Below, piece after piece: positions 42,038 to 50,912 of a stretch of DNA of 54,772 bases. Position 1 is the stretch's first letter; every line of letters starts with the position of its first letter. Under the pieces are notes generated by a model that was not told the DNA's origin, ran no database searches, and saw only the letters and a program-made list of their open reading frames with translations. The position numbers and the translations under genes are program-made. The DNA comes from DASVVT01 sp036386415 (GTDB taxonomy: Bacteria > Acidobacteriota > Blastocatellia > Pyrinomonadales > Pyrinomonadaceae): assembly GCA_036386415.1 (NCBI GenBank), contig DASVVT010000012.1, forward strand, positions 1-54,772, in the 5' to 3' direction.

Positions 42038-43528
42038 TTATCTCTTCTTCTTCCGTCTCTTCTTAAGCTTCTTGCGCGAAGCGGGCAGTGAGCCCATCTC
42101 ATCGCCGCCGTTACCGCCCATCATGCCGCTGAGGTCAGGCATCCCGGCCATCCCGGCCACGCGACGCATCATCTTGCCCTTCAGGCCGCCGCCGCCCGCG
42201 TTGCCGAACAGCCCCGTGCCGGAGAGCTGTCGCATCATCTGTCGCATCTCCGTGTACTGCTTGATGAGCGCGTTGACTTCCGCCACGCTCGTGCCTGACC
42301 CGCGCGCGATTCGCCGCCGCCGATTGGCATTCAGAATCTTGTGGTCGTAGCGCTCCTGTTCAGTCATCGAATCAATGATCGCTTCGGTGCGCTTGAGTTC
42401 TTTCTCCATCTGCTTCGACTGTTCTTCGGACAACTCCGGCATGCCGATGCCGCCCAGGAGCTGATCTGGCAACAATTTCATGATCTTCGAGAAAGAGCCG
42501 AGCTTTTTGACCTGGCGAAGCTGCTTGCGAAAATCGTCGAGCGTGAACTCGTTCTTCTGAAGCCTCTTCAGTTGTTCCTCGGCTTCCGATTGATCGACCT
42601 TCGACTGCACCTCTTCGATTAAGGAGAGCACGTCGCCCATGCCGAGGATGCGCTGCGCGATCCGATCAGGATAGAACGGCTCCAACGCATCGTACTTCTC
42701 GCCGACGCCGACGAATTTGACGGGCTGCCCCGTCACCTGCTTGATCGAGAGCGCCGCGCCGCCGCGCGCATCGCCGTCCATCTTGGTCAGGATCACGCCG
42801 GTGATGCCGACCATCCGGTGAAACTCTTCAGCCGAACGCACGGCATCCTGGCCGGTCATGGCGTCTGCGACGAAGAGCGTTTCGACCGGACGCGTCTCGT
42901 TCTTGATCGAGACCAGCTCCTGCATCAATTCTTCGTCGATGTGCAGGCGTCCAGCCGTGTCTATCATGAGCGTGTCGTAGCCGGTCTGCTGCGCGTGCTT
43001 GTAGGCCTCACGCACCAGCGTCATGGGATCGTTCGTCTCCGGCATCTCAAAGACCGACTGCCCCGTCGCGCGCGCGATGACCTTCAACTGCTCGCGCGCC
43101 GCCGGACGGTACACGTCTACTGAGAGCAGCAGCGGCTTGCGATCCTGGTTCTTCGAGAGCCAGCGCGCGATCTTGCCCGTCGAAGTCGTCTTGCCGGAGC
43201 CTTGCAGGCCGACGATCATCACGACGTTCGGTATCGCCTTCGTGAAGACGAGCCTTGAAGATTGGCCGCCGAGGAGTTCCACCAGCTCGTCAAAGACGAT
43301 CTTGACGACCTGTTCCGAAGGCTTCAGCTCCTGCCAGACCTGCTGGCCTTCAGCCTTCTCTTTGACAGCCGCGATGAAATCCTTGGCGACCTTGTAGTTG
43401 ACATCCGCCTCAAGGAGCGCCAGCCGTATCTCACGCAGCGCCGCATCGACATGCTCCTGCGTCAAGACGCCTTCGCCACGCAGATTTTTCAGCGCCCGCT
43501 TTAATTTATCGGATAAAGACTCGAACAT
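42038..43528 (-). CDS. ffh: Signal recognition particle GTPase Ffh
   Basis: 496-residue SRP54 homologue that binds signal sequences and SRP RNA and targets ribosomes to FtsY. The N domain is at about 1-85. The G domain has GLQGSGKTTSTGKIARWL (G1), DTAGRLHIDEELM (G3), TKMDGDARGGAALS (G4) and GVGEKYDALEPFYPDRIAQR. The Met-rich M domain runs from about 325 and ends in a strongly basic tail (KKLKKRRKKKR). It is the first gene of the operon ffh-rpsP-khpA-rimM-trmD-rplS, with a near-consensus promoter upstream (43570-43598). The SRP RNA gene is not in the window. Confidence 0.98.
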   Translation of the reverse strand: MFESLSDKLKRALKNLRGEGVLTQEHVDAALREIRLALLEADVNYKVAKDFIAAVKEKAEGQQVWQELKPSEQVVKIVFDELVELLGGQSSRLVFTKAIPNVVMIVGLQGSGKTTSTGKIARWLSKNQDRKPLLLSVDVYRPAAREQLKVIARATGQSVFEMPETNDPMTLVREAYKHAQQTGYDTLMIDTAGRLHIDEELMQELVSIKNETRPVETLFVADAMTGQDAVRSAEEFHRMVGITGVILTKMDGDARGGAALSIKQVTGQPVKFVGVGEKYDALEPFYPDRIAQRILGMGDVLSLIEEVQSKVDQSEAEEQLKRLQKNEFTLDDFRKQLRQVKKLGSFSKIMKLLPDQLLGGIGMPELSEEQSKQMEKELKRTEAIIDSMTEQERYDHKILNANRRRRIARGSGTSVAEVNALIKQYTEMRQMMRQLSGTGLFGNAGGGGLKGKMMRRVAGMAGMPDLSGMMGGNGGDEMGSLPASRKKLKKRRKKKR

Positions 43529-43569
43529 ATAACACTCGGAGATGAACCCGCGACAGAGCGGAAACGAAG

Positions 43570-43598
43570 ATCATAGCGGCGTCCGCAAAGCATGTCAA
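43570..43598 (-). promoter_or_regulatory. Sigma70-type promoter of the ffh-rplS operon
   Basis: On the minus strand, TTGACA (43593-43598), exactly 17 nt, TATGAT (43570-43575). The predicted start is about 35 nt before the ffh ATG. Confidence 0.85.
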
Positions 43599-43919
43599 GC
43601 AAAGGAGTTTGACCGTGGTGACCCGGTCGCTCTTCTCTGTGCAACCTTCGTCTTCTCTCGGGTCTGCGGCGGTGAATGAACTCCTGCATGCACTCACCAA
43701 CGCAGACTCAGAGGATGCAAGCATCCTTTCATCCTTGCGTTCTTACTTTTCGTGTGGACGCTCTCCCTCCGCATGTGTTAAATTCGATGCTGTTCGAAGC
43801 TTTCGTACTGATGACGGGAAGCGGCTCGTGGGAGAATTTGGCCGCACCCGCTCCCTCCCACCCTTCCCGATGCAACATAACTGAAATGATCCGATAATTC
43901 GGACTTTCTATAGACTTGG
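43599..43919. other. Divergent spacer between ffh and the sigma54 regulator
   Basis: No gene seen. It contains a perfect palindrome AGGATGC-AA-GCATCCT at 43712-43727. No clear promoter or Shine-Dalgarno sequence for the plus-strand regulator was found. Confidence 0.4.
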
Positions 43920-46900
43920 ATGCCTAAACGCTCGCACACAGGCCACGACCACATGGACAAGGCTAAATCCACCGCAGGAGGAGGTCCCGGCGTCGTCAAT
44001 CTGGACGACGCGCGTGCGCGTCTGCGCTCACGCCTGGGCGCAAACTCTTCGCGCGAATCGCTCGTCAGCGAGCTCGAAGCGGCGCGTCTGCTGCTGGATA
44101 AAGGGCTTTCCAATGAAGCCGAATCAAGACTCACGACTATCATCAGATTCGCGCGTCAAGACGCGCAGCTTCTGGCGCAGGCGCGTTGTGCGCTCTCTGT
44201 AGCGCTGGAGATGCAGGGGCGGTATCAAGAGTCTCTCGAAGCCGTCTCGATCTACGAACAGCCGGAGGCGCGCGCGCGCCTTGATGCGGAAGTGGCGACG
44301 CACGTGCGCGTGCAGATCGGGCTGGCCTACAACTACACAGGGGATCATCCGAAAGCCATCGCTATTTTGAATGCCACCCTGCGCGAAGCCACGGAGAACG
44401 GCTCTGACGCGCAGATGGGTGCCGTCTATGCTGCGCTGGCGCGCGTCTATCGCGCCATTCACGAGTACCCGATAGGACGCGACTATGCGCAGAAGGCGCT
44501 CGGCCATTATCGCAATACAGGCGACTGGCGCGGTCTGGCCGAAGCCTATTTCGGCATCGCGCTTGCGGATACCCTTGAGGGCGACTACGAATCTGCGCTC
44601 GAAAATTTCGATCAGGCGCTGAAGCTCGTCGGCGATCACCCCGCGCCGTTTCTGCTCGGCAAGATTTACGCCAACATGGCCGGGGCCTGCTGGTTCCTCA
44701 AGCGCCCGCAGGACGGCATACGCTATCTGGAGAAGGCGACAAACTATTACGAGCGGACGGAGCATAAAGCCAACGCGGCGCTCGGCTACAACAATCTCGG
44801 CATCAACTTGATGCTGACGGGCGACTGGAAACGCGCGCAGGAGGTCTTGGAGCGCGCCGTCGAGCTCGTCTCCCAAGTGGATGAGCGGGGCACGCAGAAG
44901 TCCGGCGTCTTCGACTCAATCGGACACCTCTATCTGTGGCGCGGCGACCTCAAAGAGGCGGAAGAGTATCTTGAGCGCGCCGTGGCGCTCGGCATGGAGA
45001 GCAATAGCAAGTGGTATGCGGGACAGGCGCTGCGCAACCTTGGCCGTTGCCATCTGGCGATGAACAAGGTCGGGCAGGCGCGCGAAGACGGACATCAGGT
45101 GCTGGCGCTCGCCGAACAGATCGGTGACCGGCAGGCCATCTGCGAGTCGCGCCTGCTGCTCGCCGAAGTGTACTTGCGCGACGGCGAGCTGGAAGAATGC
45201 GCCGCCGAGTTGCAGCAGGTGACGGATGAAACGGCTGAGTCGGCTTACGATCTGGCCGTCGCTGGCGAAGCACAGCGCCTCTACGGCAAGCTCGCGCTGG
45301 CGCAAGGTGACGCGGCGCTGGCCGTACACCATTATGGCCGCAGCGTCTCAATCTTCGAGATGCTCGGCGACCGTTATCGCTGCGCCGTCGCCTACTACGG
45401 CTTGGGGCGTGCCTACACTTACGCTCAGCCGGAGCGCGCCGCCGAGAATCTCTCGCGCGCCGCCCACACGTTCCGCGAGCTGGGCGCTCATTTAGACCTC
45501 GCGCGCGCCGAAGAGGCTCTGGCAGAATTGGACGCGAGCGCACCCGAACAGCGCAACGAGCCTTCCGCCCTGACGCAGCTTCTCACACTGCGGCTGGCCG
45601 AGGCCGTCGCTTCGCGCGAGCTTCTGCTCAGGGAATTGGCCGCCGTCATTCATCAAGAGGCGAACGCGCGCCGCGTCCTCATCGTTCAACCTGGCGCAGA
45701 GGGACATTTCGAGCCGGTCGTCTCGCATGGCTGCACAGCGGAAGAGTGCGCGCAGTTGGCGGACGAGCTGGGGCAGTTGAAGACCGATAAAGAGAGGGAG
45801 CAGTACGCCCTGGAGAGCAACGCGACGATCATCCCCCTGCGCTCGACCAACGCGCCGCCCGCGCTCGTCCTGATAGCTCCTCGTACCGCCTCCATACTTC
45901 CCAACGGGGTGTCGATTCAACCGCTGCTACGCGTCGTCGAGTTGGGCATGGACGTCTGTGCGCTCAGAGAGAGAGAGCGTACGGGGCGCGGCGGGCAGGA
46001 GCAGACGGCGCATACGGATCAAAGTCTCCTTCCGGGCTTCATCCATTCGAGCCCCGCCATGACGCGCCTCGTCGAAGAGGTACACAAGATTCGCTCATCG
46101 GACGTGACCGTGCTCGTCACTGGCGAGAGTGGGACGGGCAAGGAGCTGGTCGCGCGTGCTATTCACGCCATTTCGTCGCGCCGCGCCAAGGTCTTCGTGC
46201 CCTTCAACTGCACAGCCGTCCCGAAGGAATTGTCCGAGGGCTACCTGTTCGGTTATCGGCGCGGAGCATTCACAGGCGCCGTGTCAGATTCACCGGGCGT
46301 GATTCGCACGGCTGCCGGAGGCACGCTGTTTCTGGACGAGGTTGGCGATCTTCCGCTCGATGTGCAGCCCAAGCTCCTGCGCTTTCTACAGGAGGGTGAG
46401 ATTCAGCCGCTCGGCGAGCAGCGTCCCATACAGGTCGATGTGCGCATCATCGCCGCGACCAACACAGACCTGGAAACGATGGTCGCCGAGGGGCGTTTTC
46501 GTGAAGACCTCTACTATCGTCTGAACGTGATTCGCCTGCGCGTGCCCCCTTTGCGCGAGCGCCGCTCAGAGATTCCGACCATCGTCAACTACTACATCAA
46601 CCACTACTCGGCGAAGTTTGGACGGCGCGACATACAGATCACGCCGCAAACCGTAGACCTCTTGATGGTTTGCGACTGGCCGGGCAACGTGCGCCAGCTC
46701 TGCAACGAAGTCCAGCGCGTCGTCGCACGCGCCGAAGACGGCATGACGATCACGCCCGATCATCTCTCGCCGGAACTCAAACGCTCCGGCGCGCAGATCA
46801 CGTCACCGCCCTCAGCCTCCGTCACACCGATAGCGGGCATTGCGGACGCGACGGGGCAGAACATGACGCTCGCCGACGCGATGGCGGAGCTTGAGCGACG

Positions 46901-47024
46901 CATGATCGCCGAAGCCATGCGCAAACACTGCGGCAACATCTCGCGCGCCGCACGCGAGCTGGGGCTCACACGGCGCGGCCTCTACCTCAAACTAGAACGC
47001 CACGACCTGAGCGCCAGCGCTTGA
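43920..47024 (+). CDS. TPR-containing sigma54-dependent transcriptional activator
   Basis: 1034-residue enhancer-binding protein. A long N-terminal array of tetratricopeptide repeats lies at about 45-540 (ALGYNNLGINLMLTGDWKRA, GHLYLWRGDLKEAEEYLERA). A linker/GAF-like region is at about 560-690. The AAA+ sigma54-interaction domain is at about 705-930, with Walker A GESGTGKE from residue 735, the sigma54-contacting loop GAFTGA from residue 782, and Walker B GGTLFLDEVGDLP. A Fis-type HTH at about 990-1030 (NISRAARELGLTRRGLYLKL) completes the protein. There is no receiver domain, so the TPR sensor probably receives a protein or peptide signal. ATG 43920 has no clear ribosome-binding site; ATG 43953 is an alternative. 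A -24/-12 promoter match upstream of the clp gene at 30182 is a candidate target, unproven. Confidence 0.93.
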   Translation: MPKRSHTGHDHMDKAKSTAGGGPGVVNLDDARARLRSRLGANSSRESLVSELEAARLLLDKGLSNEAESRLTTIIRFARQDAQLLAQARCALSVALEMQGRYQESLEAVSIYEQPEARARLDAEVATHVRVQIGLAYNYTGDHPKAIAILNATLREATENGSDAQMGAVYAALARVYRAIHEYPIGRDYAQKALGHYRNTGDWRGLAEAYFGIALADTLEGDYESALENFDQALKLVGDHPAPFLLGKIYANMAGACWFLKRPQDGIRYLEKATNYYERTEHKANAALGYNNLGINLMLTGDWKRAQEVLERAVELVSQVDERGTQKSGVFDSIGHLYLWRGDLKEAEEYLERAVALGMESNSKWYAGQALRNLGRCHLAMNKVGQAREDGHQVLALAEQIGDRQAICESRLLLAEVYLRDGELEECAAELQQVTDETAESAYDLAVAGEAQRLYGKLALAQGDAALAVHHYGRSVSIFEMLGDRYRCAVAYYGLGRAYTYAQPERAAENLSRAAHTFRELGAHLDLARAEEALAELDASAPEQRNEPSALTQLLTLRLAEAVASRELLLRELAAVIHQEANARRVLIVQPGAEGHFEPVVSHGCTAEECAQLADELGQLKTDKEREQYALESNATIIPLRSTNAPPALVLIAPRTASILPNGVSIQPLLRVVELGMDVCALRERERTGRGGQEQTAHTDQSLLPGFIHSSPAMTRLVEEVHKIRSSDVTVLVTGESGTGKELVARAIHAISSRRAKVFVPFNCTAVPKELSEGYLFGYRRGAFTGAVSDSPGVIRTAAGGTLFLDEVGDLPLDVQPKLLRFLQEGEIQPLGEQRPIQVDVRIIAATNTDLETMVAEGRFREDLYYRLNVIRLRVPPLRERRSEIPTIVNYYINHYSAKFGRRDIQITPQTVDLLMVCDWPGNVRQLCNEVQRVVARAEDGMTITPDHLSPELKRSGAQITSPPSASVTPIAGIADATGQNMTLADAMAELERRMIAEAMRKHCGNISRAARELGLTRRGLYLKLERHDLSASA

Positions 47025-47040
47025 GACACCATCTCTCGAT

Positions 47041-47069
47041 TTGAGCCACAGAGCGCCGTAGCGTATAAT
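47041..47069 (+). promoter_or_regulatory. Sigma70-type promoter for a short transcript
   Basis: TTGAGC (47041-47046), exactly 17 nt, TATAAT (47064-47069), 17 bp after the sigma54 regulator gene ends. The predicted start is near 47076. Confidence 0.75.
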
Positions 47070-47075
47070 CCACCC

Positions 47076-47149
47076 ATAAGTACCGCACAGTTTCGGCTGT
47101 GCGAGAAAATGGCCTCGCCGGTTGTTAGCGCAACTCGGCGGGGCTTTTT
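47076..47149 (+). ncRNA. Candidate small RNA of about 75 nt
   Basis: Bounded by a near-consensus promoter and a strong terminator. Two hairpins are visible. The first is CGCACAG (47084-47090) with CTGTGCG (47097-47103) and a TTTCGG loop. The second is the terminator stem 47112-47120/47136-47144 followed by T5. An 8-nt unpaired GA-rich linker (agaaaatg) joins them. It does not match a riboswitch I can recognise from memory. It could instead be a leader or attenuator for the VWFA gene at 47415, or carry a 25-codon frame starting inside it (47110). Confidence 0.55.
47112..47149 (+). terminator. Intrinsic terminator
   Basis: 9-bp GC-rich stem (47112-47120 with 47136-47144, one G-T pair), inner GTT/AAC pairing, then TTTTT. 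Confidence 0.9.
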
Positions 47150-47414
47150 ACTTTGGATTTCAGCCACGCCGTCTATGCCCGCATGAACGCCGCAGAAGGT
47201 CAGATAGAGTCCCATGTCAGGCGTTATCCAATAACATCTGGTTTTTCCTGCTCATGAAATCCGTATTGAACCTTAAATCCACGTTACGGGATAATGAGCA
47301 CGCTCTTAGACTTTCGATTGACATTCTGGACAGCTAGGAATATTGTTTTGCCCCGTACGCTCCTTGCTTATCTAGGGCTAGATATATTGTCTCACTTCCT
47401 GTAAGAAATCAGAG
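47150..47414. other. Intergenic region before the VWFA gene
   Basis: About 265 bp with no convincing gene, AT-richer toward its end. No repeat-family element was seen in it. Confidence 0.4.
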
Positions 47415-48392
47415 ATGAAAACTCCCTTCCACATCTCAAACTGTATTCCTCTGCTGATCCTGTTGGCTTCGGCCTGTTTCGCGCCGCCGATGCATGCACA
47501 GGCACAGGAAGCGGACGAGACGATTCGCGTCGATACGGAACTGGTCAATCTCAATGTGAGCGTCTTTAACCGTGATCCCTCGCGCACGGTCGGACAGTTG
47601 CAGCAGAAAGATTTCATCGTTCTCGAAGACGGCAAGCCACAGGAGATAGCGTTCTTCGCTTCTGCTCCGACTCCTTTTGATCTGGTGCTCCTGCTAGACC
47701 TTTCCGGCTCGACCGCTGACAAGCTGGAGCTGATACGCGGCTCCGCCAAGCGGTTCGTATCGGCTTCGCGCCCGACGGATCGCATCGCCGTCGTCACCTT
47801 CACGAACAGGCCGCGCCTCGTCTCGCCGCTGGCCTCTAGCCGGTACGATCTTTTGAAGGCTATTGATCAGATCAAGAAGCCGAAGGGTGAGACAAGATTC
47901 TGGGACGCGCTGCGCTATGTGCTGGAGAAAGTACTGAATCAATCAAACGCCTCGCACCGCAGCGCCGTCGTCGTGATGACGGACGGCGTTGACAACGCGC
48001 TACCCAACGTGAAGGGAGAGGGCTCTGTGACCCCTTTCGAAGAGCTGCTGGAGATGGTCAAACGGTCTGACACAATCGTGGTTCCGATCTACCTGGATAC
48101 GGAACGCGAGATGGTGGAAAACAGGAGCGCCACAGAGATGACGTATCTGATCGCGCGCGGGCGGCTCGGGCAGCTCGCCACGGAGAGCGGCAGCGTCGTT
48201 TACCAGGCGAGCAAAGTGGAAGATTTATATGACGTGTACACCAAGGTGATACGCGATCTGGGCACCGTCTACAGCCTCGGTTACCGCCCCTTGAATAAGC
48301 TGCGCGATGGTAAGTGGCGAGCCGTCGCTGTGGGGCTCGCCACGCGCACAGACCTCTCTGCGCGCACCAAACGTGGCTACTATGCGAAGTGA
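47415..48392 (+). CDS. Exported VWFA-related domain protein
   Basis: 325-residue exported protein of the VWFA-related family that is frequent in Acidobacteriota. The signal peptide core is IPLLILLASACFAPPMHAQA. The N-terminal strand region IRVDTELVNLNVSVFNRD and DFIVLEDGKPQEIAFF is the family signature. The VWA domain spans about 90-290 with the MIDAS motif D95-L-S-G-S, a downstream Thr (TFTNRP) and the Asp of VMTDGVDNAL. A complete MIDAS suggests metal-dependent protein binding at the cell surface or in the periplasm. It ends just before the palindrome at 48404. Partner unknown. Confidence 0.9.
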   Translation: MKTPFHISNCIPLLILLASACFAPPMHAQAQEADETIRVDTELVNLNVSVFNRDPSRTVGQLQQKDFIVLEDGKPQEIAFFASAPTPFDLVLLLDLSGSTADKLELIRGSAKRFVSASRPTDRIAVVTFTNRPRLVSPLASSRYDLLKAIDQIKKPKGETRFWDALRYVLEKVLNQSNASHRSAVVVMTDGVDNALPNVKGEGSVTPFEELLEMVKRSDTIVVPIYLDTEREMVENRSATEMTYLIARGRLGQLATESGSVVYQASKVEDLYDVYTKVIRDLGTVYSLGYRPLNKLRDGKWRAVAVGLATRTDLSARTKRGYYAK

Positions 48393-48403
48393 AAAGGGTC
48401 TGG

Positions 48404-48499
48404 CACTTTGCGCCCTTTGCGCGTACCCTTAGCGTCCTTTGCGTTTAAAGGGCCTTTCAAACGCAAAGGGCGCTAAGGGCATCGCAAAGGGCGCAAAGT
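48404..48499. repeat. 96-bp palindrome, ctttgcg family
   Basis: The outer 17-bp arms ACTTTGCGCCCTTTGCG and CGCAAAGGGCGCAAAGT are perfect (right arm 48483-48499). The inner blocks CCCTTAGCG/CGCTAAGGG and CCTTTGCGTTT/AAACGCAAAGG also pair. 9-bp words, same family as 17917-18030. Confidence 0.9.
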
Positions 48500-48926
48500 C
48501 ATAAAATCAAATGGCCGGGCAGCCCCCCGACTACCCGGCCTTGAGGAGAATCACCTTCCACTCTCGTAGAGAGCCTGTGTTCCCCTTCAATAACTTACTA
48601 TAGATAACCAGGGAGTTCTGTACGCCAATGGGCATTTTGGGAAAACTATAGAAACATCATCAAATCACAAGAGATAGCCTCAAAGGACTGTGGTTATCAC
48701 CCCGCTCCAGCCTCAAGCATGGATGAGCCTTTAGAGCTTCGGCGCTGGCGGCGCATCCTTCTTCGATGAGCAGCGGCGCGCTCTGGACGGCGTAGAGAAT
48801 GCGTCGCAACGCCCTATTAAATGGAACGCAGATGATACCCCTTTTCCACACCTCTACCAGCCATATTTTGCGTTATGCCAAGACCCTTAAAGCAAATTCA
48901 GTAGTAGCGTCGTCATGTGATTAATG
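48500..48926. other. Intergenic region
   Basis: About 430 bp without a convincing gene. A hairpin GGCCGGG (48513-48519) with CCCGGCC (48534-48540) lies near the start, without a T tract on the plus strand. The remainder is featureless to me. Confidence 0.4.
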
Positions 48927-49026
48927 CTCTGTGCCGCCTCTCTCGTCCCCTGTGTCTCTGCGGTGAATTTCTGTAAGAGTTGATTCACCACCGCGGACGC
49001 AGAGAGAACACGGAGCGGGCACAGAG
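48927..49026. repeat. 100-bp palindromic element, CTCTGTGC family (copy 2)
   Basis: The ends are CTCTGTGC (48927-48934) and GCACAGAG (49019-49026), with internal tgtctctgcggtgaat and attcaccaccgcggacgcag words. Same element as at 1350-1447, with similar length and arm content but many point differences. Confidence 0.8.
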
Positions 49027-49153
49027 AAAAGCTGAAACCAGGAGACTACTAATTCAGTTGTCAGGCGTCCTCTTTATACAGGGCTTGTAGTATAGTCCTT
49101 CGGACAGACTTTTCATTGAATCACTATCCGCTCCCGAAAGGAGAAGCACAGGG

Positions 49154-49576
49154 ATGTATCGAACGTCAATTGCTCTCACCGGCCTGCTGGTGATGTATCT
49201 CTTTCATCCCCTGCCTGCGCGCTCGCGCGTTGCTGTAGACCTCCCTGATCTTAGAATCAGACAGTATGAGTTTGTCTCCACTAACGACAAGCAGTTGCGT
49301 GTGCAGGTAGCGAATCAAGGCAAAGCCGCGTCCAGACCCTGCCGCCTGGAACTGGCTATCCGCAAGATCAAAGGCACGGCGGTGGGGCGGACAGCCTACG
49401 AGACAATTCCGGCCCTTGAGCCGGGCAAAGCTGAGTGGGTCGATTTAACCGCCACAGGGATTTTACCTGCGGCCATCAGCCTTAAAGAGACCACCTTCAG
49501 GCTGACCGCAGATGAAACCGGTATCGTCGCTGAATCCAACGAAGACAATAACGAGACCTGGCACAACCTACACTAG
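49154..49576 (+). CDS. Exported CARDB-domain protein
   Basis: 140 residues. A signal peptide (IALTGLLVMYLFHPLPARS) is followed by a single CARDB-like Ig fold: LPDLRIRQYEFVSTNDKQLR, VANQGKAASRPCRLELAI, TIPALEPGKAEWVDL, FRLTADETGIVAESNEDNNE. The closing ESNEDNNE is characteristic. It is probably a cell-surface adhesion or binding module. AAAGGAGAAG precedes ATG 49154. No operon partner: upstream is a palindrome, downstream a 20-bp tandem repeat. Confidence 0.88.
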   Translation: MYRTSIALTGLLVMYLFHPLPARSRVAVDLPDLRIRQYEFVSTNDKQLRVQVANQGKAASRPCRLELAIRKIKGTAVGRTAYETIPALEPGKAEWVDLTATGILPAAISLKETTFRLTADETGIVAESNEDNNETWHNLH

Positions 49577-49996
49577 CAGCAGCATCCGACCGTCTGCCCG
49601 GCTCGATTGCACCTCGCCCAGCCTCCATCTCCTGACGCGATGATTCGACGGCTCGGCCACCGCGCGATTGCACCCTCATGACGCCGCCCCGGAACGCCCG
49701 ACGGAGGCCAGGAACCATTGACGGATGCTCGGAACACGCGACGGCAGCATCGAATATTTTACAGTTACACGGAATACGTGACGGCGGGCCTGGATCATGG
49801 GATCGCGTAATCCTCGCATGCACGCTGCCGGGCTACTCTCAGCTATTGGCTTTGCCTAACTGAAGCCTCTTGGCCCTCACGAATTTGTGGTATCATTTTT
49901 CCATACCTGATTTCCCGCGTTATCTCCCCATACAATTTTGAATTTCTCCCGATATCGTCTTGGTGTGCCTGGAACGAGTCGTGAGGTAAAGCAAGA
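49577..49996. other. Spacer containing a 20-bp tandem repeat
   Basis: About 420 bp. Frames on both strands through the repeat are open but have no ribosome-binding site and only reflect the periodicity. The response-regulator gene starts at the right end. Confidence 0.5.
49671..49810. repeat. Degenerate 20-bp tandem repeat (about 6 units)
   Basis: GGAA occurs at 49691, 49711, 49731 and 49771, with degenerate forms at 49751 and 49791. GACGG occurs at 49700, 49720, 49740 and 49780. The register is exactly 20 bp. The consensus is approximately GGAACRCGYGACGGMNGCNY. Confidence 0.8.
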
Positions 49997-50392
49997 GTGA
50001 ACGACGAAATTGGCTTATGGCGTTATACCATCATGGTCGCAGAGGATTTCGATGATACACGCATGATGGTGCGGAAAATGCTGGAAATGTATGGGTATGA
50101 GGTAGTCGAAGCCGCCAATGGTCAAGAGGCTGTAGAGTTGGTTTGGCAGCAATGCCCTGACCTGATTCTGATGGACTTGAATATGCCGCCTCTGGACGGA
50201 CTGGCGGCCACTGAACAGATTCGCCGGTGTAAAAAACTATGTAAGAACGTGACCATTCTCGCCATTACCGCACATGATACACTCGGCATGAAAGAGGCCG
50301 CGCTTGAAGCGGGCTGTGACGGCTACCTGACCAAGCCGCTTGACTTAGACCACTTGCAGAAGATTATTGGCCGCATCCTGGTCAACGAATAA
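49997..50392 (+). CDS. Single-domain response regulator (CheY-like)
   Basis: 131-residue stand-alone receiver domain. The acidic pocket is E16-D17, the phosphoacceptor Asp60 is in LILMDLNMPP, the switch Thr91 is in ITAHD, and Lys113 is in YLTKPLD. No output domain is attached, so it signals by protein contact, like CheY or Spo0F-type proteins. The start is GTG 49997 with GAGG about 11 nt upstream; an internal ATG at residue 13 would cut into the first strand. No histidine kinase is in the window. It is convergent with the HigBA-type locus and separated from it by a perfect bidirectional terminator. Confidence 0.92.
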   Translation: MNDEIGLWRYTIMVAEDFDDTRMMVRKMLEMYGYEVVEAANGQEAVELVWQQCPDLILMDLNMPPLDGLAATEQIRRCKKLCKNVTILAITAHDTLGMKEAALEAGCDGYLTKPLDLDHLQKIIGRILVNE

Positions 50393-50441
50393 ATCCCCCC
50401 GGAATAGAGCCTGCATTTGGAATAGATTAGTTCTAATGTCA

Positions 50442-50486
50442 AAAAGAGAACCGCCGCGCTAATGAAAAGCGCGGCGGTTCTCTTTT
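50442..50486. terminator. Bidirectional intrinsic terminator
   Basis: Perfect 19-bp stem (50442-50460 with 50468-50486), 7-nt loop, A-run on the left and T-run on the right. It serves the convergent response-regulator and antitoxin genes. Confidence 0.97.
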
Positions 50487-50501
50487 CCTTGAACAAGAGT
50501 T

Positions 50502-50912
50502 TTAGATGAACAATTCAACGGGGACACGGAAGAAATCAGCAAGCAACTTGGCGTGTGTTCTACTGATATTACGCTTCCCGTTTACAACCTCAGATGCAAT
50601 ACCATCAGACCCGAATATACCTAACAAATCACGCTGCCGAAGTCCCCGCGAGCGCATTAACTCTTGCAATACTTCATGCGGGGGAGCATCTGGAATTGGA
50701 TAATGCTTTTCTTCAAAATCTTCGATGAGGGTAGTCATCAACTCCAAAAGTTTATCCTCTTCCGGCGAGCGCTTCTCCCCTTTATCAATCAGCTTTTCAA
50801 CTTCGGCTAAGAAGTGCTCGTTCTCTTCTTCCGTTTCAATCACGGATGGTAAGGCGCGAGCCAGCAACTTGCCGTACTTCTGGCGATCAATTTCTTTAGC
50901 AGGCGCAACCAT
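50502..50912 (-). CDS. higA: HigA-type antitoxin (HTH)
   Basis: 136 residues. A helical N-terminus (ALPSVIETEEENEHFLAEVE) is followed by an XRE-type HTH at about 85-135 (EVLQELMRSRGLRQRDLLGI, GIASEVVNGKRNISRTHAKL, LLADFFRVPVELFI). This is the layout of HigA antitoxins paired with RNA-cleaving HigB toxins. Start ATG 50912 (MVAPAKEI) is supported by AAGGGAG just upstream. The coding region overlaps the end of the toxin gene by 17 bp. It is expected to neutralise the toxin and repress the operon, probably at the palindrome 51224-51240. Toxin-first order, as in many higBA loci. Confidence 0.9.
   Translation of the reverse strand: MVAPAKEIDRQKYGKLLARALPSVIETEEENEHFLAEVEKLIDKGEKRSPEEDKLLELMTTLIEDFEEKHYPIPDAPPHEVLQELMRSRGLRQRDLLGIFGSDGIASEVVNGKRNISRTHAKLLADFFRVPVELFI

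Noticed and set aside
49497..49863. Open frames on both strands across 49.5-49.86 kb
   Set aside because: They run through the 20-bp tandem repeat and have no start signals; openness follows from the periodic, stop-poor sequence.
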